Shown: positions 24,862-32,087 of the stretch, piece after piece
Position numbering within the stretch: the first letter of the stretch is position 1
Layout of the letters: each line of letters opens with the position of its first letter
Source: Desulfuromonas sp964536375
Lineage (GTDB): Bacteria > Desulfobacterota > Desulfuromonadia > Desulfuromonadales > Desulfuromonadaceae
NCBI GenBank assembly: GCA_964536375.1
Contig: CAZHXF010000011.1
Coordinates: forward strand, 1-64,000
Reading direction: 5' to 3'
Length of the DNA: 64,000 bases
Position numbers and translations under genes: made by a program
The notes under the pieces: model-generated
What the model was told of the DNA's origin: nothing
The model's input: the letters and a program-made list of their open reading frames with translations, nothing else
The model's database searches: none

Positions 24862-25902
24862 ATGAGTTCTAAACAAAAGGTTTTGGTGGCACTAAGTGGT
24901 GGTATCGATTCCGCTGTTACCGCTGCAATTCTCCTAGAACAAGGGTTTGCGGTGATCGGTGTTTATATGCAGCTGCTGTCTGGTGCTGATCACAGTGGTG
25001 CTGATGTTGACGCGGCACTGGTAGCGCAAGAATTAGGAATTGAATTTTACAGCATAGACTGTCGGGAGCAGTTTGCCCAACAGGTGATAAACAATTTCTG
25101 TAAAGAATATCAACGCGGCAGAACTCCAAACCCATGTGTTTTATGTAATAGATATCTCAAGTTCGGTCATTTACTCCATTTTGCTGATCAATTAGGCATA
25201 GAGTACTTAGCAACTGGTCATTATGCCATGGTGGACAAGTCTGGTTCTTATCCAGTGTTGCGCCGAGGTAAGGATGTGCACAAGGATCAGAGCTATTTTC
25301 TGTTCACCCTCAGTGGTGAGCAACTTGCCCGAGTGATGTTTCCTTTAGCTGACTTAACCAAACAAGAAGTGCAGTTGATTGCCCAGCGCTGGAATTTGTC
25401 AGCGCTCCATAAGGCAGAGAGCCAGGATATATGTTTTATCCCGGATAACGACTATATATCTTTTTTGGAAAACCAGCCCTTGAACCTCACTGGATCTGGT
25501 GCAATTGTGCATATCAATGGTGACCAATTGGGACAGCACAATGGTATCCATCGCTATACCATAGGGCAACGGCGTGGTTTGGGTATTGCCTGGCCAGATC
25601 CATTGTATGTCGTGGCAATTGATGCTGCAGACAATAGAATATTAGTCGGTGAACGTTCGCATCTGGATACAAGTATCCTGCATGTGAAAAATGTTTTGTG
25701 GACGCAAGCGCAGGAAAATTTTCCACTACGGGTCGATTGCCGCATCCGCTATCGTCACCGTGAAGCCATGGCCCATGTGACCATGCTGGACAAACATCTT
25801 GCCGAGGTGGTGTTCGATCAACCGCAAACTGGTGTAACACCTGGTCAATCTGCTGTGTTTTATCAAGACGACTGCGTTATTGGTGGGGGCTGGATCAAAT
25901 GA
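24862..25902 (+). CDS. mnmA: tRNA-specific 2-thiouridylase
   Basis: MnmA puts sulfur on the wobble uridine of Lys, Glu and Gln tRNAs. The 346-residue protein has the PP-loop SGGIDS at residues 12-17, which binds ATP, and two catalytic cysteines in NPCVLCN (near 92) and SQDICFIPD (near 190). The C-terminal beta-barrel domain is complete (VTPGQSAVFYQDDCVIGGG). The ATG at 24862 follows AGAGG; the frame could extend to 24793 but that would run through a terminator. It overlaps mtaB by four bases (ATGA), so the two tRNA-modifying enzymes are made together. Its sulfur donor is probably the adjacent cysteine desulfurase, directly or through a relay. Confidence 0.95.
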   Translation: MSSKQKVLVALSGGIDSAVTAAILLEQGFAVIGVYMQLLSGADHSGADVDAALVAQELGIEFYSIDCREQFAQQVINNFCKEYQRGRTPNPCVLCNRYLKFGHLLHFADQLGIEYLATGHYAMVDKSGSYPVLRRGKDVHKDQSYFLFTLSGEQLARVMFPLADLTKQEVQLIAQRWNLSALHKAESQDICFIPDNDYISFLENQPLNLTGSGAIVHINGDQLGQHNGIHRYTIGQRRGLGIAWPDPLYVVAIDAADNRILVGERSHLDTSILHVKNVLWTQAQENFPLRVDCRIRYRHREAMAHVTMLDKHLAEVVFDQPQTGVTPGQSAVFYQDDCVIGGGWIK

Positions 25903-27212
25903 ATAAAACGGCTTGTATAGTTACTCTGGGCTGCAAAGCAAATCAATTTGAATCGGCAGCTATGGAGCAGCAACTGCTAGACCATGGTTATCAACTCTGT
26001 TCTTTTGAACAGGGCGCACAGCTGGTGGTACTCAATACCTGTACGGTCACAGCAACTACCGATGCTCAATCGCGCAAGCTGTTGAGACGGGCGCACCGCT
26101 TTAATCCAGACTGTCAAATCCTTGTCACTGGCTGTTATGCGCAGATCAATCCTCAGCAATTAGCAGATTTCCCCGGCGTGGTTTTGGTGTTCGGCAATAT
26201 GGAGAAACAAAACTTTGGTAACTTGCTGCAGCAATTAAACGGTGAATTTAACAATATTCAGGTTGGTGATATTTCTCAAGCCCGTACTTGTCCAGAACTG
26301 GAAATTGCCTCTTTTGCGGAACATAGTCGCGCCTTTGTGCAGATTCAGAGTGGTTGTGATGCTTTCTGTTCTTACTGCATAATCCCCTTTGCCCGTGGAC
26401 GCAGTCGCTCCGTTGCCATGGATGCTGTTATCGCTCAGATTAGAATATTGGTCAACAATGGTTACCACGAAGTGGTACTGACGGGTATTCACATTGGTAA
26501 TTACGGGCGGGATTTTCCAAAGCCAGCGTCTCTTGCTGAACTTGTTGTTGCTATACTTAAGCATACACAGTTGCATCGTTTACGTTTAGGCTCAGTCGAG
26601 CCTCTTGAGTTGACCGATGAACTGATAGCGGTTGTCGCTGAAAATAAACGCGTTTGTTCACATTTGCACATTCCATTGCAATCAGGGTCTGACACGGTAC
26701 TAAGGCGAATGAATCGCCACTATACTACGGATCAATTCAGTCACTGTTTAGAGAAGATAAAAGCTGATATTGATGATGTTGCAATTGGGGTGGACTTGAT
26801 AACTGGTTTTCCGGCAGAGACCGATGACGAACATCTGGCTACGATGGAATTGGTAACTAGTTTGCCCATCAGTTTTTGGCACGTTTTCCCCTACAGTAGG
26901 CGGGCAGGTACTGCCGCGGCAAGCATGAGTGACCAGATCCCTGTTGCACTGGCAAAATTACGTGCTGCCCAACTGAGAAGGTTGGGAGCCATAAAACAGC
27001 AACAATATTTGCGGCAACACATAGGGATGCAATTGGAGGTGGTGGTGGAAAACCGCCATGATGCTCAGCGCTGGAGAGGGATTAGTGCTGAATATTTGCC
27101 AGTAACCTTCACGAGTGAACAAAATATAGCTGGCGCATGCCTGTGGGTGCGAGCTATTGATTTATCAAGTGACGGTTCTAGCTTACTGGCAGTTTTGCTG
27201 GAGGATTTTTAA
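25899..27212 (+). CDS. mtaB: tRNA t6A37 methylthiotransferase
   Basis: MtaB converts t6A at position 37 to ms2t6A by radical chemistry. The 437-residue protein shows the three N-terminal cluster cysteines (TLGCKANQFES, NTCTVT, GCYAQ) and the radical SAM CxxxCxxC in SGCDAFCSYC (near 149-158). A C-terminal TRAM-like domain (about 375-435) follows. The TLGCKAN motif distinguishes MtaB from RimO and MiaB. It starts inside mnmA (four-base overlap). Its substrate, t6A, needs TsaD, encoded at 37197 in this window. Confidence 0.93.
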   Translation: MNKTACIVTLGCKANQFESAAMEQQLLDHGYQLCSFEQGAQLVVLNTCTVTATTDAQSRKLLRRAHRFNPDCQILVTGCYAQINPQQLADFPGVVLVFGNMEKQNFGNLLQQLNGEFNNIQVGDISQARTCPELEIASFAEHSRAFVQIQSGCDAFCSYCIIPFARGRSRSVAMDAVIAQIRILVNNGYHEVVLTGIHIGNYGRDFPKPASLAELVVAILKHTQLHRLRLGSVEPLELTDELIAVVAENKRVCSHLHIPLQSGSDTVLRRMNRHYTTDQFSHCLEKIKADIDDVAIGVDLITGFPAETDDEHLATMELVTSLPISFWHVFPYSRRAGTAAASMSDQIPVALAKLRAAQLRRLGAIKQQQYLRQHIGMQLEVVVENRHDAQRWRGISAEYLPVTFTSEQNIAGACLWVRAIDLSSDGSSLLAVLLEDF

Positions 27213-27817
27213 TTTTTAGCTGGTATGGCAAAAAAATAGCCCCGGGCTAAGGAGGAAAAGCGCCGAGGCTTGAATTAAAGTAATACTGGATCGTTTACTT
27301 TTTGAATTAACTTTAGTTGTATGCATTTTATAAGCCAATATCGGTAAATTGAAGATCTGGGGGTCTGCTTGTGCTAAAAGGTGTTGGTTTATATCGCCTC
27401 CAGTATTTAATTTAGTATTTTTACCTTGTTGGATCTCTTCTAGGTTGCTGCCTAACTGTTGTTTTCTTTGACAAGTATTTCTATTAATTGCCTAACAATG
27501 GCAACAACAGCCTAATAACGTTTTTTTTAGTTAAATGCCTGACCGATCATTCTTTTACCTGAATATAACCATTTTGCATAAATAGATCATTGTAACGGTA
27601 TTATCGCTGGGTAAACAGCATCAATGATGTAATTTTAAATTGAAGTTTGATAGATGTCTTACTCGTCTGTTTAACCTAATATTTTCAATCATAAGAGATA
27701 ATTAGTGCAATTATTGCTAGGCTATAGTGTTATATTGCTTGACAATTTAGCCTGCCATTGACAGTATTGCAGGCGAGTGTTAAAACAACATTCTATTAAT
27801 GGAATTAAGGAGTTGAG
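27213..27817. other. Long intergenic region before the XRE-cupin pair
   Basis: These 605 bases contain no convincing gene. Near the left end the palindrome TAGCCCCGGGCTA (27238-27250) may be a weak terminator. The middle is AT-rich with no recognisable riboswitch. The right end carries the promoter and inverted repeat listed next. The length is notable for a compact genome. Confidence 0.55.
27750..27786 (+). promoter_or_regulatory. Sigma-70 promoter inside an inverted repeat
   Basis: TTGACA (27758-27763) and TAAAAC (27781-27786) are 17 bases apart, a good sigma-70 promoter 32 bases before the first XRE-cupin gene. The -35 lies between GCCTGC (27750-27755) and GCAGGC (27769-27774), perfect complements about two helical turns apart. 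A regulator bound there would block the promoter. The encoded XRE protein is the obvious candidate. Confidence 0.6.
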
Positions 27818-28393
27818 ATGGTCAAGGAACTTATCGGTAAGAAACTCAAGAAAATGCGGTTAAGTAACGATATGACCATTGAAGGATTGGCTGCCAAGTC
27901 ACATGTGTCATCCAATATGATCTCGCGTATTGAGCGCGGTCTGACTACACCATCAGTAGAAATATTGATGAAACTTGCTGACGTTTTTGGTATGAGCATA
28001 AGTTACTTTGTTGAGGAGGCCGATAAAGGTTCTACTGTTGTCTATACCCCCAACGGTGGTGGCGAGCCAATCTTCTTTTTTGAAGATAAACATCAAATTC
28101 TTAGCCTGACTCAAGGTTTGCGCGATCCCGGTTTTAGTGTATTTTACGATACCCTGGAGTCTGGCTGTACTAGTGGTGAGGGTGATATGGTTCATGCCGG
28201 TGAAGAGTTTGCTATTATTCTTGACGGTGCTATGGAGTTTATTATTGATGGTACTGTTTATCCTCTTTCCCGGGGTGATTCTCTATCGTTCAAAGCTAAT
28301 TTGCCTCATCGTTGGATAAACAATAGGCACGGTAAGACCAAGGTTTTATGGGTAGTTTCGCCTGCACCTAATATTGCGCAACAGCAGGCATAG
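27818..28393 (+). CDS. XRE-cupin transcriptional regulator 1
   Basis: The 191-residue protein has an N-terminal helix-turn-helix (about 6-62, with SNMISRIERGLTTPSVEIL) and a C-terminal cupin barrel (about 105-185, with HAGEEFAIILDGAMEF and SFKANLPHRW). Regulators of this form sense small ligands such as amino acids, polyamines or metabolites through the cupin and are often repressors or dual regulators. The start has an AAGGAG site. It is followed after 10 bases by a clear paralogue and probably represses its own promoter. The metal-type histidines are mostly kept (HAGEEF, LPHRW), but the ligand is unknown. Confidence 0.9.
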   Translation: MVKELIGKKLKKMRLSNDMTIEGLAAKSHVSSNMISRIERGLTTPSVEILMKLADVFGMSISYFVEEADKGSTVVYTPNGGGEPIFFFEDKHQILSLTQGLRDPGFSVFYDTLESGCTSGEGDMVHAGEEFAIILDGAMEFIIDGTVYPLSRGDSLSFKANLPHRWINNRHGKTKVLWVVSPAPNIAQQQA

Positions 28394-28403
28394 AGGATAA
28401 TTT

Positions 28404-28970
28404 ATGAAGTTACGCAAAATTATTGGTAAAAAACTAAAAACTATCCGACTGGGTAATGATTTTACAATTCAGCAATTATCCAGCAAGTCTGGAGTCTCCT
28501 CAAATATGATCTCTCGCGTGGAGCGCGGGCTTACCATTCCATCTGTAGCAATTTTATTAAAATTATCTGGAGTATTTGACAAGAGTGTAGATTATTTTGT
28601 CGAAGAGGTTAGCTCGACTCACGAAATAGTCTTCACCCCGTCAGGCCAACGTAAAGCCACGATCTATGAAGATGACTCCAACATGATAACGGAATCGTTT
28701 AATGCTGGTCTGCGTGACCCCCAATTTATGTCGTTTTATTGCACGATCCCCAAAGGTGGCAAGAGCGGTGTGGACAACATGTATCACCCTGGAGACGAGT
28801 TGATTTATCTGATGAACGGCTGTTTACAGGTAGAAATTATTGATGAAAAATATATTTTGCATTCTGGCGACAGCTTGTCTTTTAAATCGCATTTACCACA
28901 TTCATGGGTAAATATCGGTGATAGTGAGGCTAATGTGGTGTGGACCCTATCTCCATTTACCGTTATTTAA
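28404..28970 (+). CDS. XRE-cupin transcriptional regulator 2 (tandem paralogue)
   Basis: The 188-residue protein matches regulator 1 along its length, with near-identical recognition helices (SNMISRVERGLTIPSVAIL) and a cupin domain whose key segment is HPGDELIYLMNGCLQV and HLPHSWVN. The tandem arrangement looks like a duplication with later divergence, strongest in the cupin part. It may form heterodimers with regulator 1 or respond to a second ligand. The start follows AGAGG at eight bases, and the pair is probably one transcript. Nearby targets could include the HU-like gene and the lipid genes, but that is only a guess from position. Confidence 0.9.
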   Translation: MKLRKIIGKKLKTIRLGNDFTIQQLSSKSGVSSNMISRVERGLTIPSVAILLKLSGVFDKSVDYFVEEVSSTHEIVFTPSGQRKATIYEDDSNMITESFNAGLRDPQFMSFYCTIPKGGKSGVDNMYHPGDELIYLMNGCLQVEIIDEKYILHSGDSLSFKSHLPHSWVNIGDSEANVVWTLSPFTVI

Positions 28971-29165
28971 ATAATGATATTACTTACATCACATATTGAC
29001 ACTGACGTCTAATCATGTATTTTGGTAGCTGTATTTTCTCCTAGGGTGTTAATTTTATTATATAGTTCCACGGTTTTTTTAAAATGTTTCTATGCTGGTT
29101 GTGTAATTTAATGGTGCCGCGCTGGCCATAATTGAAGCCATATAATTTACATGGCTGGAGGATGT

Positions 29166-29444
29166 ATGAATAAATCTGAACTTATTGAGGCTTTGTCACT
29201 AAAAAATGAATTGACTTATAAGATGGCTGAAGAAATTGTCAATCTTATGTTTAATACCATGACCGAAGAATTGGTCGATGGTGGTAGGATTGAAATTCGT
29301 GGTTTTGGTAGCTTTGTGGTCAAAGATTATAAATCCTATGTTGGTCGTAATCCCAAGACCGGTGAAGCTATAAAAGTTAATACCAAAAAACTACCATTCT
29401 TTAAAGTTGGTAAAGAGCTGCGTGAGCGGGTGGATGGTGAATAG
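29166..29444 (+). CDS. HU/IHF family DNA-binding protein
   Basis: The 92-residue protein is a normal-length HU/IHF family member. It has the helical N-terminus MNKSELIEALSLKN, the GRIEIRGFGSFVVKDY strand region, and the DNA-intercalating arm with the conserved RNPKTGEAIKV. The ATG at 29166 follows GGAGG, preferred over one five codons earlier. It would bend DNA; sigma-54 promoters, such as the one at 18535, often need IHF. Whether it is HU- or IHF-beta-like cannot be decided without a tree. Its stop codon directly abuts that of the convergent synthase gene. Confidence 0.93.
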   Translation: MNKSELIEALSLKNELTYKMAEEIVNLMFNTMTEELVDGGRIEIRGFGSFVVKDYKSYVGRNPKTGEAIKVNTKKLPFFKVGKELRERVDGE

Positions 29445-30593
29445 CTACACGACACTTAGTAACATGTAGCACATGGAAAACCTGCCACTTTCTGGGACAA
29501 AACAGAGGATCTTATCCCCTTTGTTGAGTTTGCCAGAGTGGAACAACTCTTCCAAGATGATATAGATTGATGCTGATCCCGTGTTTCCTTTAGTTTCCAG
29601 ATTGGTGAACCAGCGCTCATAGGGGATATGAAAACCTTTCTCCAGCATACGCTTGTGCAGTGGTGCGCGAAAATAATCTGATGAGTAGTGGGGAACAAAC
29701 CAAGTTACATCCTGCGCTGCCAATTTACGCCGCGCTATAATTGGCAACAGCGCTCTGTCGATAGCAGTAGTAATAATTTCTTCATTGAGCAGTTTAACAT
29801 CCTGCTTGACTAAGAAAGCTTGCTGGTCAATGGCGTTCTGCAAAGAACCAAGAGAACGCCAACCGGTCAGTGAGCCATCATCATTCTTTATTGCTCCAGC
29901 ATACATGCAAGTTTGTAACTCATGGGCACTGGAGATCTGATCTATCCACTCTACCTTTAGTGAATTCCCAGTTGCAGCAGGCTTGGGGCTGACAAATGCT
30001 GCTCCAGCACCATCAGACAACATCCAGCGCAAAAAATCGGTGTCAAAAGATAATGCCGATTGTTTTTGTACTTCAGTGTAACTTTGTACGCTCGGATTCC
30101 CGCAGATAGACGTACTCATAAAGCTGGTAGCTAATTCAGAACCGGTAGCGACTGCGTTGTTGCTGGAACCGGTGGCTACCTGCATACAGGCAATTTTTAG
30201 CGCGCTAACTCCGCAGATACAAATACCACTAGTGGTTACTACCTCGCACGGTCCACAGCCCAATTCTCCGTGTACCATAGGTGCATGTCCTGGCATGAGT
30301 TGGTCTGGGGATGATGTTCCGCAGCACAGGCACTCAATCTGTTCCAAAGTAAAATCTGAGCTGGGCTGTAATTTGCGGATTGCTGCTGCGGTAAGTTCTA
30401 TGTTTGTATGAGTTTGTTGCAGTGAGTCACGATCAATAGCGTAATAGCGTTGTTTGATTTTATTGTTACGCAGGATGATGCGCCGCGTCCGTGATGGAAC
30501 ATTGTCGATTAATCCCAGCATTCTTTCCATGTCATCATTGTTGACTGGTTCATTAGGGAGAAAAGATGACAGTGCTGTAATATATGCTTCCAT
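29445..30593 (-). CDS. Beta-ketoacyl-ACP synthase III-like enzyme
   Basis: The 382-residue protein has the thiolase fold of FabH-like synthases. The likely catalytic cysteine is in TTSGICICGVSALK (near 115), with His and Asn partners in WFVPHYSSDYF (near 298) and KGNTGSASIY (near 340). These motifs differ from housekeeping FabH, and the protein is about 60 residues longer, so a specialised lipid or polyketide-like role is likely. It starts 10 bases after the B12 radical SAM gene and is surely co-transcribed. Such pairs occur in gene sets for unusual fatty acids or hydrocarbons in anaerobes. The acyl substrate is unknown. The gene ends with no spacer against the HU-like gene. Confidence 0.85.
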   Translation of the reverse strand: MEAYITALSSFLPNEPVNNDDMERMLGLIDNVPSRTRRIILRNNKIKQRYYAIDRDSLQQTHTNIELTAAAIRKLQPSSDFTLEQIECLCCGTSSPDQLMPGHAPMVHGELGCGPCEVVTTSGICICGVSALKIACMQVATGSSNNAVATGSELATSFMSTSICGNPSVQSYTEVQKQSALSFDTDFLRWMLSDGAGAAFVSPKPAATGNSLKVEWIDQISSAHELQTCMYAGAIKNDDGSLTGWRSLGSLQNAIDQQAFLVKQDVKLLNEEIITTAIDRALLPIIARRKLAAQDVTWFVPHYSSDYFRAPLHKRMLEKGFHIPYERWFTNLETKGNTGSASIYIILEELFHSGKLNKGDKILCFVPESGRFSMCYMLLSVV

Positions 30594-30603
30594 AAATGGC
30601 CTT

Positions 30604-31911
30604 CTATATTTTGGCTTGACTGTGACATTTTTGCATCAAATCTGCGTAGCGGCTATAAAAGTTTTTTTCACCCAAGCGCGTAGCGCTGACAGCGTTAGTT
30701 AGCGTATAATAGTCAAGGTTAAACTCGGTGATTTTATTGCTTATTTCGCGGTATAACGGCGTGCCTGGCAACGGGGTCATGATCGTCAACATCGGCAGAT
30801 CTATTTTATGTGTGCCTAGGTAACTTTCCAGTAAATCAAAATCCTCGTTATCATAGTCTGGATCAACAATAAAGTCACCCACCACGGTAACACCTAATTG
30901 GTGCAAAATGGTTAAGGCTTCATTGTTGATGCTGGAACTACCTTTTTTATTCATCGCTGTCAAGCGCTTATCGTTAATCTCTTCAAAGCCGATAACCACA
31001 GAACGCAAACCAATTTGTTGCCATTGCTCAATAACCTCAGGATAGCGCACGACAGTATCAGCACGCACATCAACGAGATAATTCTTCTGAATACCCGCTT
31101 CCTTAATTGCTTGGCAAAGTTGGCGCGCATGGCTGATGGAGCCAAAGGTGTTGGCATCTACCAGCCGTACAAATGGTGCGGCTGGTAACGCTTGGAGATC
31201 GCGGACAACGTTATTGATCGGCTGGCACAGATAATTGCCCCCGGCCTGACCAGCAATGGAACAGAACGAGCAATTGTATGGGCAGCCGTACGCGGTCACT
31301 ACATAACCCATGTTAATTTTCAGTTTGGGTAAAAAATAGCTGTCACGATAAGGTGCGGTAAGTTCATAACTTGGAACAGGTGCCTTTGCATATTCATGGG
31401 CAGGAAACAGGCGCGGTGTCCATACCATCCTCCCCCCAGGCTGAGTTGCCGCTACTCCGGGAATAGTGCCTTGAGCCACCTTGTCGAGCTGATTGGTTTC
31501 AATAGCTTCTACCAGTTCACGCAGCGATTTTTGTCCCAAACCAATCACAACATAGTCGATCATATCTTGGTTAAAGAATTCTGGATCATTGCTGGCATGT
31601 ATTCCACCAACTACGGTAATGGCATTGCTGTTCTGTTTGACCTCTGTTGCGAGTCTTATTACACTATTTGCCTCACAGGTCATGGCAGTAAAGGCGACAA
31701 CGTCAGGCTGTATTTTTTCAAAAGTGGCAGTAAACTGATCAGGAACTGCCTTTAGATCAAGTATGCTTACAGCGTGAGAGGTAAGATAACTGGCTAAAAC
31801 TTCTAACCCTAGTGGCTCGCCACGAAAAATTTGTTTCAGTGTGTCGAGACCGTAGCGTTCTTCAGGGATACTGCGACCACAGTTTGGGGGATTTACCAGA
31901 AGGATTTTCAT
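30604..31911 (-). CDS. B12-binding domain radical SAM enzyme
   Basis: The 435-residue protein has an N-terminal cobalamin-binding Rossmann fold (about 1-150, KILLVNPPNCGRSIPEERYG) and a radical SAM barrel with the CxxxCxxC in YGCPYNCSFCSIAG (near 215-228). The usual fold markers follow: RLVDANTFGS and VVIGFEEIND. Enzymes of this class perform C-methylation, cyclisation or rearrangement, including on lipids. With the FabH-like gene immediately downstream it probably acts in lipid or acyl-chain modification. The weak ribosome site and ATG at 31911 fit the family N-terminus. No acyl carrier protein adjoins. The exact reaction is not predictable from sequence. Confidence 0.88.
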   Translation of the reverse strand: MKILLVNPPNCGRSIPEERYGLDTLKQIFRGEPLGLEVLASYLTSHAVSILDLKAVPDQFTATFEKIQPDVVAFTAMTCEANSVIRLATEVKQNSNAITVVGGIHASNDPEFFNQDMIDYVVIGLGQKSLRELVEAIETNQLDKVAQGTIPGVAATQPGGRMVWTPRLFPAHEYAKAPVPSYELTAPYRDSYFLPKLKINMGYVVTAYGCPYNCSFCSIAGQAGGNYLCQPINNVVRDLQALPAAPFVRLVDANTFGSISHARQLCQAIKEAGIQKNYLVDVRADTVVRYPEVIEQWQQIGLRSVVIGFEEINDKRLTAMNKKGSSSINNEALTILHQLGVTVVGDFIVDPDYDNEDFDLLESYLGTHKIDLPMLTIMTPLPGTPLYREISNKITEFNLDYYTLTNAVSATRLGEKNFYSRYADLMQKCHSQAKI

Positions 31912-32025
31912 AAATTCAATATTGTTGCTCGGGTTTAAAATCTCGCTAAATCAGCGGCAAAATGGATATGCAGCTGGACAATAACTAATCATAGCTGGTG
32001 AGCAATATATTTGTCACGGTGAAAA

Positions 32026-32065
32026 AGCCAAGTGGTCAAAGCTGTATCAGCTCTACCACTTGGCT
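32026..32065 (-). terminator. Intrinsic terminator of nrdJ
   Basis: AGCCAAGTGGT (32026-32036) and ACCACTTGGCT (32055-32065) are perfect 11-base complements. On the minus strand the stem is followed by a run of T (plus-strand GAAAAA at 32021-32026). The loop itself contains AGCT and AGCT arms. It lies just after the nrdJ stop and so separates it from the radical SAM gene. Confidence 0.88.
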
Positions 32066-32087
32066 GATTAACCGATAAATATTTAAG

